Of a stretch of 38,393 bases of DNA, positions 24,029-32,231 are shown in pieces (position 1 is the stretch's first letter; each line of letters opens with the position of its first letter). The notes below the pieces were generated by a model. The model did not search any database and was not told the origin of the DNA. It worked only from the letters and a program-made list of their open reading frames with translations. The position numbers were made by a program, and so were the translations under genes. This stretch comes from Patescibacteria group bacterium (lineage in GTDB: Bacteria; Patescibacteriota; Microgenomatia; Levybacterales; UBA12049): positions 1 through 38,393 of the forward strand of contig JAMCZC010000031.1 of assembly GCA_023485865.1 (NCBI GenBank), written 5' to 3'.

Positions 24029-24968
24029 GGCTGATAAAGTATATAATTCCAATAACTAAAACTATCCAAATTAAAACCGTTGCAAGAAGAGGAATGTCAG
24101 ACAATAAAACTTTTTCAGGACTTTCTCCCTCATTTTTCTCGTAAATATCCTGCAGATACCTCATTAACCCATAAACAACAGGAATAATTGTTATCATAAG
24201 CCATTTTCTCTGAAAAAAAGCCGGTAAAAAATCCGGCATAAAAACCCCGATAGTTAGTTTAAAGCCTCTTGGATTTTCCAAAAAAGTAAAAAGCGAATAA
24301 GATACAAAAGTCGAAGTCGCAAAAATAGAAGCATAAACATCCAGAAGCCTTTCGGAATAATGCGATAAAGATTTTCTTGTTGCGGCAATGTTTATCTCTT
24401 TAGTACCAAGCAAAAGAGTAAGCTCCGACCTTCTTTTGCCAACAGCCAAGAAAAGCGAGATTGAAATTGTGGTAAGCAAAAGCCAGACAGAGATATGAAA
24501 ACCGCTTGCAAATTCTCCTCCGTAAACCCTCAAAATATATCCGGCGGCAATTAACAGAATGTCTAAAACTGCAACAGATTTTAAGTAAGATGAGTATAGA
24601 AATTGGATTGCCAAATAGGTTAAACCTAAAAGAAAAAAAGCCGGAGTTATGCCTTTTGCTATAAGTAGTGAAACTATTATTAACACAATAGCCAAAACCC
24701 TGGCTGCTGGAATTGGAATATCGCCATTAGCTAAAGGTCGAAACTTTTTAAAGGGATGGAGCCTGTCTTTTTTTACATCAAAAATGTCGTTGATGATATA
24801 GGTTGCTGAAGAAAGACCGCAGAAAACAAAAAATCCAAACAATACTTTCTCAAGAACGGGAAAGTCAAAAAGTTCACCGGAAAAAGTAATAGCGGCAAAA
24901 ATTGCGAGGTTTTTAATCCACTGTCTTGGTCTTAGTAAGCGTAGTAAGTTATATGCCAGCTTTATCAT
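24012..24968 (-). CDS. UbiA-family prenyltransferase, decaprenyl-phosphate phosphoribosyltransferase-like
   Basis: A 318-aa polytopic protein of the UbiA superfamily (about nine helices). The N-terminal LLRPRQWIKN and the first Asp-rich motif NDIFDVKKDRLHPFKKFRPLANGDIP (from residue 60) are characteristic of the DPPR-synthase (UbiA/Rv3806c) branch, which transfers phosphoribose from PRPP to polyprenyl phosphate; the second Asp region is AVLDILLIAAGYILRVYGGEFA. This would make a lipid-linked pentose donor for envelope glycans. The neighbouring WecA-like enzyme and two glycosyltransferases support an envelope role. It overlaps the WecA-like gene by 20 bases. Branch assignment comes from motif reading, not a tree. 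Confidence 0.82.
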   Translation of the reverse strand: MIKLAYNLLRLLRPRQWIKNLAIFAAITFSGELFDFPVLEKVLFGFFVFCGLSSATYIINDIFDVKKDRLHPFKKFRPLANGDIPIPAARVLAIVLIIVSLLIAKGITPAFFLLGLTYLAIQFLYSSYLKSVAVLDILLIAAGYILRVYGGEFASGFHISVWLLLTTISISLFLAVGKRRSELTLLLGTKEINIAATRKSLSHYSERLLDVYASIFATSTFVSYSLFTFLENPRGFKLTIGVFMPDFLPAFFQRKWLMITIIPVVYGLMRYLQDIYEKNEGESPEKVLLSDIPLLATVLIWIVLVIGIIYFISPSSAF

Positions 24969-26028
24969 TGGTTCTTTTTAGAAAAAAGTGCAGGAAAAAT
25001 ATTGCTCCTCCGGCAATAATAACAAGCATTATAATTGCAAACAATTTGCCCTTGCTTGACAAAACAAGAGATAACGCCCCTAATATAGCAGAAATTACCC
25101 AATAAAACAACGCAATCCGCCTTTGTCCAAAGCCTAAATCTAGCAGTAAATGGTGTAAATGTTTCTTGTCATGCCAAAAAGGAGAATGCCCCGTGCCGAT
25201 TCTTCTTAATATGGTAAAGGCTCCGTCTGTCATCGGAACTCCCATAACTAAAATTGCGGTTGCTAATTTTGCCCCGGATAGAATAGAGGCTACTGCTAAA
25301 AGAAGGTAAATTGCGGTTGCTCCATATCCCGGAAAGATTTTCGCCGGATAAAAATTAAATATTAAAAACCCCAGAGACGCGCCGGCAATGATAAAAGATA
25401 AGGTTGCGCTCATTAAGCTATATTGGTCTAAAACAGGAAAGCGGAGGCTTAAAATCCCGATAACAATTGCAGAGATGGCAACGATACCAGGCATTTGTCC
25501 GTCAACTCCCTTACTCCAATTTAACATATTAATCACCCAGACAATCCAGACAATTGCGATAACATAGGAAATAAAATTAAGCTGGATAAGTCCCAAAAAA
25601 GGAACATGTAAGGAATTTAAAAATAGAATTCCGCCGAAAGGATTTGTAATAAAAGGAACATTAATTCCTGCCAATATAACAATAACTGCCGCAATGACAT
25701 TTATTACAAAGCGAAGATATGGAGAAAGGTCAAATTTGTCGTCTAAAATTCCAATCAAAAGGCAGATAAAGGAAGCGGTAAAGATTGCAATTGTAATTTT
25801 CTCAACGGGTAAGAAAATTAAGCTCGCAATTAAAACTCCAATAAAAAGAGGAATACTTCCGGCTCTAGGGATTGGTTTTTTGTGAATTACCGCCGGGTGC
25901 TTGTGTTTCTTGGGGTCATCAACGATCCCCAGTTTTTTTATAAAAAATAAAGAGAACGGAGTTGCGATAACGGTTACTATAAACGCCGTTATTAAAGGAA
26001 AAAAAATAATAGATTGCGAATTAATCAT
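24949..26028 (-). CDS. WecA/MraY-family polyprenyl-phosphate sugar-1-phosphate transferase
   Basis: A 359-aa integral membrane protein with about ten helices. Family motifs: KKLGIVDDPKKHKHPAVIHKKPIPRAGSIPLFIGV (Asp-Asp Mg/lipid site), LIGILDDKFDLSP, WVINMLNWSKGVDGQMPGIVAI (the VxNxxNxxDGxDG box; here SKGVDG), FPGYGATAIYLLLAV and the cytosolic HDKKHLHHLLLDLGFGQRRIALFYW loop (HIHH-type motif of WecA-like enzymes). It starts lipid-linked glycan synthesis by moving a HexNAc-1-phosphate from UDP-sugar to polyprenyl phosphate. The first Asp of the N-x-x-D box is replaced by Lys, as in some bacterial homologues. Start codon directly follows the upstream gene's stop. Confidence 0.88.
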   Translation of the reverse strand: MINSQSIIFFPLITAFIVTVIATPFSLFFIKKLGIVDDPKKHKHPAVIHKKPIPRAGSIPLFIGVLIASLIFLPVEKITIAIFTASFICLLIGILDDKFDLSPYLRFVINVIAAVIVILAGINVPFITNPFGGILFLNSLHVPFLGLIQLNFISYVIAIVWIVWVINMLNWSKGVDGQMPGIVAISAIVIGILSLRFPVLDQYSLMSATLSFIIAGASLGFLIFNFYPAKIFPGYGATAIYLLLAVASILSGAKLATAILVMGVPMTDGAFTILRRIGTGHSPFWHDKKHLHHLLLDLGFGQRRIALFYWVISAILGALSLVLSSKGKLFAIIMLVIIAGGAIFFLHFFLKRTNDKAGI

Positions 26029-26382
26029 CTATAAAACAATTTGAATAGTTCTAAAAACAAAAAGCAACGAAAGTAAAGAAATAATAAAACTTACTACCGC
26101 AAGCATTCTGGAAACAAGCGGAGTCTTTTTATATAAAACGGATGAAAGAACTAAATTTGAAATTAAAATACAAAGTGAAATTAAACTTGGAATAAAAACT
26201 CCAAAAGGAGGCGCAATTCTTGGTTGCCCCCAGGGCAGCTGATTAAAAACCGGAAGATATGGCGGTAGATTTCTATAAAAAAATACAATATATGGAAGAG
26301 GTAGGAGAGTAAAAATAAAAGTTGCGATAAATACTCTAAAGGTTAATTTATCGGTTGTTACGTCTTTAAAAAATTCTTTCAT
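26029..26382 (-). CDS. Small polytopic membrane protein, unknown function
   Basis: A 117-aa protein with three predicted helices (about 18-37, 60-82 and 90-112), with the loop FYRNLPPYLPVFNQLPWGQPRIAP between the first two. That loop resembles the segment in small DUF1648-like membrane proteins (inference, weak). It lies inside an envelope glycosyltransferase operon, overlapping the ArnT-like gene by 17 bases and abutting the WecA-like gene, so it may be an accessory subunit. No catalytic residues can be pointed to. Confidence 0.65.
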   Translation of the reverse strand: MKEFFKDVTTDKLTFRVFIATFIFTLLPLPYIVFFYRNLPPYLPVFNQLPWGQPRIAPPFGVFIPSLISLCILISNLVLSSVLYKKTPLVSRMLAVVSFIISLLSLLFVFRTIQIVL

Positions 26383-27850
26383 AAATCAAAACATTATCTA
26401 TTTTAATTTTTTCTCTATAATCCATAAGAGAAAAAGGAATCCGTCCGACGTTTGGCATTATAACAATTGCTTTAGGTTTTTTCACTAATATTCCTTTCTT
26501 TGTATTGGATACCCCATCCGGGTAGTTCGTTATATGATACGCTGTGGTATATTTTCCCGGCGGTAATTTATTTGTCAGTTTGTAAACTTGAGCATTATTT
26601 CCCCAAATAAATATAGAATCGTTTTGATTAGTATTAGAGTTAATATAATTAGCAAGCTCGTAATCTATCGGTGTTTGCTTATCAAAAAAAGCCTGGTAAC
26701 TCGATACGCTTTTTCTATTTGTTATAAACGAAATAAAATTTGTATAGTAAAAAGGAAAGCGTATAAAAAACCAAAAACTTGTAGCTATGATAACAAAAGC
26801 GAAAATTAGAACTAAAAACGTAAAACCTTGGCGTTTTTTATCAAACAGACAATATCCAACTAATAAACAAAACGCAGGTAGAAGCGTCAATAAATAATGC
26901 GTATAGGGTCTTTGTGAGAAAAATGCATTAAACAAAGAAAACGCAAACCAAAGCCAAATAAACATTGTGGGCTTAGACAAAGATTTCCTTTTTGCATAAA
27001 CAAATAAACAGAATAGGCCCAGGGTAAAAAGCTTCAAGATTAAAAATCCCTGGGGAATAATAAACTTATTGCCGTAACCCACATACCCGACATTAGAAAA
27101 AAGAACCGCTTTTATAAAATAAGAAATTGCCCCATTAAACAAAAATACAAAAGCTGATAGAATAACAGGCAAAACAAATCCTAAAATAAAGACGGTAACT
27201 TTTTTAATTTCAAAAATTAAAGTTGTTTTTTTTAACAAATTCTTAAAAGAAAAGGATGAATCTGCAAAGACAGAAAAAAGGAGAAGAGCCGCAAAATCAA
27301 AAACTGCAACTATTTTAAAAAGAAAAGCTATGCCAAGCAGAAGACCTGCGGTAAATAGTATTAAGTATTTTGTATTAAGTATTTTGTATTCCGTGGATTT
27401 TAAAACCAGGAATCCGGCAGCGATTATCGGTAAAAGCATAAAGTTTTCCGCATTGGCAATGTTTCCCTCTAAAAGCGGCAAGCCAAAAAGGAGAGCAAAA
27501 AGGGCAGTTGTAATCCAAACTATTCTTTCTTTTACAAATAATTTCTTAGTAAGAAAATAAAATGCGATAACCGTTAAAAGGCCTACTATTAATGAAAAAA
27601 GTCTAACCCAGAATTGGTCGGATTCAAATATGCTGTAAACAAAATACAAAAGAGGCGGTTTATTATCCCAGATGTCTTTGTATAAAAGCCTGTTTTGGTT
27701 CATCGCAATACCCAAAACCTGATAAATTCCCTCGTCACCATACCAATAAGGTTCAAATAGGGAAGGAAGCCGGAGTAAAAAAAAGAATAAGGAGGTTATT
27801 AATAAAAACCAATAATCCCGGGTGTTTTCAAGCTTTTGCAGGACCCTCAT
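26366..27850 (-). CDS. ArnT/PMT-like GT-C glycosyltransferase
   Basis: A 494-aa polytopic protein (about 11-12 helices). The first external loop has WYGDEGIYQVLGIAMNQN with the catalytic Asp-Glu pair (Asp39-Glu40), followed by LLYKDIWDNKPPLLYF, the typical ArnT/GT83 motif. EGNIANAENFMLLPIIAAG is a further family landmark. It transfers a sugar from a polyprenyl-phosphate donor outside the membrane. Residues 153-164 (TEYKILNTKYLI) are encoded by a perfect 14-bp tandem repeat plus a partial copy, a repeat-derived insertion between helices. The gene is 18 bases downstream of the GT2 gene and overlaps the next small gene. Substrate unknown; the nearby DPPR-synthase-like enzyme may supply the donor. 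Confidence 0.82.
   Translation of the reverse strand: MRVLQKLENTRDYWFLLITSLFFFLLRLPSLFEPYWYGDEGIYQVLGIAMNQNRLLYKDIWDNKPPLLYFVYSIFESDQFWVRLFSLIVGLLTVIAFYFLTKKLFVKERIVWITTALFALLFGLPLLEGNIANAENFMLLPIIAAGFLVLKSTEYKILNTKYLILFTAGLLLGIAFLFKIVAVFDFAALLLFSVFADSSFSFKNLLKKTTLIFEIKKVTVFILGFVLPVILSAFVFLFNGAISYFIKAVLFSNVGYVGYGNKFIIPQGFLILKLFTLGLFCLFVYAKRKSLSKPTMFIWLWFAFSLFNAFFSQRPYTHYLLTLLPAFCLLVGYCLFDKKRQGFTFLVLIFAFVIIATSFWFFIRFPFYYTNFISFITNRKSVSSYQAFFDKQTPIDYELANYINSNTNQNDSIFIWGNNAQVYKLTNKLPPGKYTTAYHITNYPDGVSNTKKGILVKKPKAIVIMPNVGRIPFSLMDYREKIKIDNVLIYERIF
27360..27394. repeat. Heptad-based tandem repeat in the ArnT-like gene
   Basis: ATTAAGT-ATTTTGT repeated twice exactly (27360-27387), then ATTCCGT. Five units in 7-bp register in coding DNA, encoding the peptide at residues 153-164. 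Confidence 0.85.
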
Positions 27851-27868
27851 ATTAATACTTTAACATAC

Positions 27869-29362
27869 TTAAAGCTTTTCGGTAACTTTATATTCAAGTC
27901 TTTTCCCAAACATCAATTGGGTATGAGAAATTAACGCGGGAAGTGCGCTCAAAAAAAATCCGACAATTGGCAAAAGTAAAAATTCCAAAGGAAACAAAAG
28001 CTGTTTCTTTTTGGAGGGCGCAGCGGCTTTTGGTCTGTTTCTAAAATCAATAATTATCATGGCAAGAGTTGCAAATAGACAGAGTGTTAAGATAAGTCCA
28101 GCAAGCTTTGGAAGATTATAACCAAGGGTAGTTCTTGAAAAAGCAGGATTTATAAAGGGCATAATATTTGCAGCGATTGTAATAATAAACCAATAAACAG
28201 GCCACATTAAGTGATCAAATAACACGTTTAAAGTTATCATGGTTTTTCTAAAAAAAGGAACGTTAGGTACAGTAAGCCACCATTTTATAAAGAGTGCATC
28301 ATCCGAAACCCCCCATGCCCAACGTCTTTCCTGATGGTATTTATTCTTTAAACTATTCATATAACTTGAAGATAAAGGGGCATCCATGGAGGTTTTTAAA
28401 AATATTGGTTCCATCCGCATGTCGCCGCTTTTTTTGTAGAATGCTTTAAAGAATATTCTGTAATCCTCCGGAATTACATCCGTATCCCAGTAGCCTATTT
28501 CATGTAAAAGCTTAAAAGATAAAGAATAAGTAGAGTTTGATATGAGCCTATCCCCTTGTATTAAAAGTCCCGTTCTCCAAAGGCTTCCAAAAAAAGCAAT
28601 AATTCTAATGGGCGCCGGAACACCCCAGAAATTGTTGTAGTTTACGTTTGCAGACTGCCAGAATTTATTATATCTTTTTTCATCTTTTAAGAAACTGTAA
28701 GCAAGATAAGAATAGTACTGTTTATCAAAAATTGAGTCTGCGTCAACCGACGAAATTGTGGCGAAATTTAAATCAATAACCTTTTTCCCTACAAGCCTTT
28801 TATATGCAACGTGACCTCCAAAAGCTTCGTTTGAAGATTTTCCTTTTACTTCTCCCGGTAAATCAGGATGGAAACTGGCAAAAATATCTCCGAATTTATG
28901 CTTAAACTCTTTTATTAAAATTTCTGCTTTTTCCTTAGCTTCTTCTTCCCGTTTTTCCATAGCCAAAACTACATAAATTCTTTTTGTCGGAAAAGTCTGA
29001 CTACTAAGGCTTTTAACAGTTTCGCGTAACTTATCAACGCTTTCTTTGTAGTTTGGAATAATAACAATATGAGTTACTTTTTCAAAATCGGGCAGTGTCC
29101 TTATAAGTTTTAGCCAATCATTTTTTTCCGCTTTCTTGATTTCCTCAGAGGAAATAAATGCGGTTATAACTAGAGAAAAGGACTTGTAAAACCAGTAAAC
29201 GTCAAAAAATAAAATAAAGTAGGCAAGAATTACCGGAATAAAAAAACTTCCCCAAATAGGGAAAAGAATTAAGGTCCACGCAAGAAACCCGGGCATAATT
29301 TCAAGCGCCCTTCTTGTTTTTATTGGATATCTTGTAAAAATTTTGGCAAAAAAGTTTGTCAT
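27869..29362 (-). CDS. Membrane GT2 family glycosyltransferase (cellulose-synthase-like)
   Basis: A 497-aa processive-type GT2 with two N-terminal helices (about 22-62), a cytosolic catalytic domain and three or four C-terminal helices (about 380-480). Catalytic landmarks: VIIPNYKESVDKLRETVKSL (nucleotide-sugar binding), ISSVDADSIF (DxD-type Asp), VIPEDYRIFFKAFYK (ED general-base motif, TED-like) and QERRWAWG (Q/RxxRW acceptor-binding motif). This set is that of cellulose/hyaluronan-synthase-like enzymes that make or extend a glycan and pass it through the membrane. It lies 4 bases downstream of tatD and 18 bases before the ArnT-like gene in the envelope operon. Product not predictable. Confidence 0.86.
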   Translation of the reverse strand: MTNFFAKIFTRYPIKTRRALEIMPGFLAWTLILFPIWGSFFIPVILAYFILFFDVYWFYKSFSLVITAFISSEEIKKAEKNDWLKLIRTLPDFEKVTHIVIIPNYKESVDKLRETVKSLSSQTFPTKRIYVVLAMEKREEEAKEKAEILIKEFKHKFGDIFASFHPDLPGEVKGKSSNEAFGGHVAYKRLVGKKVIDLNFATISSVDADSIFDKQYYSYLAYSFLKDEKRYNKFWQSANVNYNNFWGVPAPIRIIAFFGSLWRTGLLIQGDRLISNSTYSLSFKLLHEIGYWDTDVIPEDYRIFFKAFYKKSGDMRMEPIFLKTSMDAPLSSSYMNSLKNKYHQERRWAWGVSDDALFIKWWLTVPNVPFFRKTMITLNVLFDHLMWPVYWFIITIAANIMPFINPAFSRTTLGYNLPKLAGLILTLCLFATLAMIIIDFRNRPKAAAPSKKKQLLFPLEFLLLPIVGFFLSALPALISHTQLMFGKRLEYKVTEKL

Positions 29363-29366
29363 TTTT

Positions 29367-30161
29367 TTAAATTCTGAAAATAGCCTTCGCGTTTGCGGTA
29401 GTTACTTTATCAACTTCATCAAAAGATACACCCTTAATTTTGGCAATGGAGCTAGCCGTAATTATAGCATAAGAAGGTTCATTTCTGCTACCTCTGTGGG
29501 GTTTAGGAGTAAGATAGGGAGCATCCGTTTCAACCACAATCCTATCAAGCGGAGCATATTCAACAAGTTCGCTTAGTTTTGTATCTTCTCCCGGAGCCAA
29601 ACCCTCGTAGGTGATGTTTCCGTCAAAACCAACGTAAAAACCAAAACCCAAAATTCTTTTTAGATAATCAATATTTCCGGCCAAGCAATGAAACATTCCG
29701 GGAGGCGTTTGGAAGCTGGTTCTGTATTCAGTCAATATTTGGATAATATCATCTGACGCATGCCTCCCATGGATTTGTAACGGGAGCTTAAGTCTAATAG
29801 AAAGCTCAATCTGTTTTACGAAAATTTCTTTTTGGAGTTTTGGGTCGACAATGCCGTTAGATTTATAACTGAAATAATCAATTCCCACTTCGCCAATTGC
29901 TACGACTTTTTCTTCTCTTGCCAATTTTTCAATATCTTTTATCCAGTCTCCTTCTACTTTATCCGCATGGTGGGGATGAATTCCTACAATTGCATATAAG
30001 TTTTCATATTCCTTAGCCAATTCAACTGCTCTAAGACTAGTTTCAATGCTTGTTCCGACATTAATTATTTTATTAACACCCGCATCTAATGCTTTTTTTA
30101 TCACTTCATCATAGTCGTTTTTGAAAGCGTTAAAGTTTAAGTGGCAATGGGTGTCTATCAT
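29367..30161 (-). CDS. tatD: TatD-family metal-dependent hydrolase/DNase
   Basis: A 264-aa TIM-barrel nuclease. Metal ligands: DTHCHLNF (His5, His7 counted from ATG 30161), AIGEVGIDYF (Glu), LQIHGRHA (His), MFHCLAGN (His) and VETDAPYLTP (Asp). TatD enzymes are Mg-dependent 3'-5' exonucleases linked to DNA repair and turnover. The ATG at 30161 is preferred to 30170 because a perfect TATAAT (plus 30169-30174) overlaps the latter, whereas 30161 follows it by 7 bases. It heads the minus-strand operon of envelope glycosyltransferases, an unrelated function, so co-transcription looks opportunistic. Confidence 0.92.
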   Translation of the reverse strand: MIDTHCHLNFNAFKNDYDEVIKKALDAGVNKIINVGTSIETSLRAVELAKEYENLYAIVGIHPHHADKVEGDWIKDIEKLAREEKVVAIGEVGIDYFSYKSNGIVDPKLQKEIFVKQIELSIRLKLPLQIHGRHASDDIIQILTEYRTSFQTPPGMFHCLAGNIDYLKRILGFGFYVGFDGNITYEGLAPGEDTKLSELVEYAPLDRIVVETDAPYLTPKPHRGSRNEPSYAIITASSIAKIKGVSFDEVDKVTTANAKAIFRI

Positions 30162-30168
30162 CTTAAAC

Positions 30169-30174
30169 ATTATA
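30169..30174 (-). promoter_or_regulatory. tatD proximal -10 box
   Basis: Perfect TATAAT on the minus strand, 7 bases before ATG 30161. No convincing -35 at 16-18 bp. A second, stronger promoter lies about 70 bases further upstream. Confidence 0.5.
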
Positions 30175-30192
30175 TCAGTAGGGACGGTGTAT

Positions 30193-30233
30193 AAAAAATG
30201 GAGACCTCGCATGTTTGCCCAAGCAAGGCCTCC
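30193..30233 (-). terminator. Intrinsic terminator or attenuator upstream of tatD
   Basis: On the minus strand, GGAGGCC (plus 30227-30233) pairs with GGTCTCC (plus 30200-30206) with one G-U, extended inward by TTGC/GCGA; then one A and six Ts (plus 30193-30198). The stem is about 11 bp. It ends transcription from the small secreted-protein gene and/or regulates tatD. Confidence 0.72.
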
Positions 30234-30240
30234 GCTCGAA

Positions 30241-30269
30241 ATTATACTAGAATTAGCCCCAAATTTCAA
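30241..30269 (-). promoter_or_regulatory. Strong promoter reading straight into the hairpin-U tract
   Basis: TTGAAA (plus 30264-30269, minus strand), 17 bp, perfect TATAAT (plus 30241-30246). Predicted transcription start near 30234, that is, at the foot of the hairpin at 30200-30233. Confidence 0.65.
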
Positions 30270-30291
30270 GTTTTGATTTTTTCAGCGAGGT

Positions 30292-30942
30292 TTAATATCC
30301 GTTGTTTTGACTTTTTAAGGCGTTTTCGCATGCAGCTTTCGCGCTGGGGTCTGTAATTCCCGCGCAGGAAAATCCGGCGCCTCCGGTTGTCGGTGCTCCC
30401 GATGTTTTGGGCATCATAGCAGATATGTCGGTAAACTTAACATTTGCCGGCGGGGCAAAAAGAGAAGAATCAACAATCCAGGGAGAACATTTGTAATCGG
30501 CTTTTTCATTGGGATTAAAATATTGTCCGGTCTTGGTATCGGAAGCAAAATCTTTCTCAGGTACAGTCATTTTTATTCCTTGGGGAATAGCAGAGCCCCA
30601 AATGTAGTTTGTATCCCCATTTCTTATCATACTGATGTTTTGTTTTTTCCCTTCAACCGTTGTGGTTATATCTCCCCTGAGTTTTCCGGCCGAAACATAT
30701 AAAACGCCGCTACTTTCTGTAGATTCCACTTTCATGTCAAAAGTACATTTCTGAGAAATTCCGGAAGAAAGGATATCCATAAACGACTTTGCGGCATTTT
30801 CCTGTTTTTGAGTAGCGGGGGTAGCATTGGTAGCTTGATTTCCTGTTTTTGAAGATTTTGAAAGCGTTAAGTAAGCAGCTCCTCCCAAAAGGGCAAGAAT
30901 TACTGCTGCGGCGACAACAACTAATGTTTTATTCTTAAACAT
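30292..30942 (-). CDS. Small secreted/membrane-anchored protein, unknown function
   Basis: A 216-aa protein, taking ATG 30942 because a TTGACT-N17-TATACT promoter ends 7 bases before it. Signal anchor at about 5-25 (VVVAAAVILALLGGAAYLTL), a low-complexity T/Q/A/N spacer (about 30-50), then a beta-rich extracellular domain (about 55-175) with KCTFDMKVE ... GVLYVSAGKLRGDITTTVEGKKQNISMIRNGDTNYIW. This is suggestive of a lipoprotein-carrier-like (LolA/LppX-type) half-barrel, but that is weak inference. Four cysteines (near the domain start, CSPW, FSCAG, ACEN) could form two disulfides outside the membrane. The C-terminal CAGITDPSAKAACENALK repeats a C-A-x spacing. Similar proteins seem common in CPR genomes; function unknown. 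Confidence 0.72.
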   Translation of the reverse strand: MFKNKTLVVVAAAVILALLGGAAYLTLSKSSKTGNQATNATPATQKQENAAKSFMDILSSGISQKCTFDMKVESTESSGVLYVSAGKLRGDITTTVEGKKQNISMIRNGDTNYIWGSAIPQGIKMTVPEKDFASDTKTGQYFNPNEKADYKCSPWIVDSSLFAPPANVKFTDISAMMPKTSGAPTTGGAGFSCAGITDPSAKAACENALKSQNNGY

Positions 30943-30949
30943 TAAAAGG

Positions 30950-30978
30950 AGTATAGACCCAAATTTTTGTCCAGTCAA
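30950..30978 (-). promoter_or_regulatory. Promoter of the 216-aa secreted protein gene
   Basis: TTGACT (plus 30973-30978, minus strand), 17 bp, TATACT (plus 30950-30955); ATG 30942 follows by 7 bases, a leaderless arrangement. Confidence 0.7.
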
Positions 30979-31019
30979 GAGTTAAATTTTAAAAAATTGT
31001 CAGGATTAAGACAGGAGAA

Positions 31020-32222
31020 TTGTCCGAAAATGGTCAAGTAGTACGGCGTCTTTTAGATTATCATCGCTTCATGTTAGGAGAAGTGCCACGGTCAATTGGT
31101 CCAGACCTAGGTAGCGTTTCAAGGCCAGGGCTAGCGCCAAGGTCCGATGTCTTGCCTCACAGAGAATTATCATTAAGGGAAGTTCTCTTCCATTACAGCC
31201 GTGTTAATGCAATAGTAGCTGTAGAAGCCCGCGGGGCAATTGGTGCCTTATATGCATCGGGAGCATCGCTTAGCGAGCCGGATAGAAAGTCATTTGCAGA
31301 TAAACTTGATAGGCAGGCTACGGTCACAATGGAGCAAGGTCTTCATTCCGCTTCTTTTGTTTCGGAAGTAGTACCGAATGGATGCGAAGGGATTAAGGAA
31401 AATAGAAAGGCCTTGGAATTAGGCGAAGGCCCGGCGGATTTACCCGTATTAACAGGTACTTATGGTGCAGGGCATGCGGTTCCCTTTTCCGAAAGGCATG
31501 TTTTAAGCGAAGCAGATTCTAAGGTAGAATTAATCATTGATCCTATTGAAGGAACAACCAGAGCTTCTTTAAATCAGGAGGGAGCAGTGGCGGTAATAGC
31601 AGGGACTCTAACGGGAAACATAGCGCCCATTCCTCCGGAAGATAGCCCTGCTTTATATGCGGACAGAATTGTTGCGTCCCCAAGACTTAAAGGAAAAGTA
31701 TCTCTTTTGCAATCTCCCGCAGATAACGTAAGAGCAACAATGGAAGAATTTGAATTAACTAATCCTAAAGACGTAAAAGTCGTTGTAATGAGGAGGGGGC
31801 GCAATCAAACTTTGATAGAAGAATTAGAAAAAGCGGGAGTAACATTGGAGTTAATACCTTCAGGAGATCTTATGCCTGCGCTGGCCGCGCTTACCCAAAA
31901 TAAACCAATTCTTTCTATGGGAAGCGGCGGAAAACAGGAGGCTGTAATTGCAGCCTGCGCCGCTAAAGCTTTAGGGGGGTCATTTGAATTACGGTATGTA
32001 ACCAAAGAAGGTAAGCCTGTTGAGGAATTTCCTGGCCTTTTAAAACTTGATGATGTTGTATCAGGTCCCGCTTCGGATTATTTTGTAAACTTTGCATCTA
32101 TTACAGGCGTTTCCGAACTTGGCTTAGCGGTTCCCGAGGCAAGGGGGAGTAACTATCTTGTTCCCGTGGCAACCATAACAAGCGAAAACGCCGGATTAAT
32201 GACGCAAGGATTAATAGTTTAA
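31020..32222 (+). CDS. Divergent GlpX-like (class II fructose-1,6-bisphosphatase family) protein
   Basis: A 400-aa protein of the inositol-monophosphatase/FBPase superfamily, GlpX branch. Matches to GlpX in order: KSFADKLDRQATVTM (the AD-x-x-A metal-site helix), VELIIDPIEGTT (174-180, metal ligands), SPADNVRATMEEF, VKVVVMRRGRNQTLIEELEKAGVTLELIPSGD (GlpX: PRH ... IPDGD), GSGGKQEAVIAACAAKALGG (GlpX: GIGGAPEG) and DYFVNFASITGV. Several active-site positions differ: no GEGE motif, IPSGD for IPDGD, KQEA for APEG. Substrate or activity may therefore have shifted, although gluconeogenic FBPase remains possible. TTG 31020 has AGGAG (31013-31017) just 2 bases upstream; ATG 31071 is an alternative. Sampled G+C near 50% against 35-38% around it. 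Confidence 0.78.
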   Translation: MSENGQVVRRLLDYHRFMLGEVPRSIGPDLGSVSRPGLAPRSDVLPHRELSLREVLFHYSRVNAIVAVEARGAIGALYASGASLSEPDRKSFADKLDRQATVTMEQGLHSASFVSEVVPNGCEGIKENRKALELGEGPADLPVLTGTYGAGHAVPFSERHVLSEADSKVELIIDPIEGTTRASLNQEGAVAVIAGTLTGNIAPIPPEDSPALYADRIVASPRLKGKVSLLQSPADNVRATMEEFELTNPKDVKVVVMRRGRNQTLIEELEKAGVTLELIPSGDLMPALAALTQNKPILSMGSGGKQEAVIAACAAKALGGSFELRYVTKEGKPVEEFPGLLKLDDVVSGPASDYFVNFASITGVSELGLAVPEARGSNYLVPVATITSENAGLMTQGLIV

Positions 32223-32231
32223 GTTTTCAAT

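Noticed and set aside
30162-30269. N-terminal extension of TatD up to 30269
   Set aside because: It would translate the terminator hairpin and promoter; TatD homology begins at the MIDTHCH motif.
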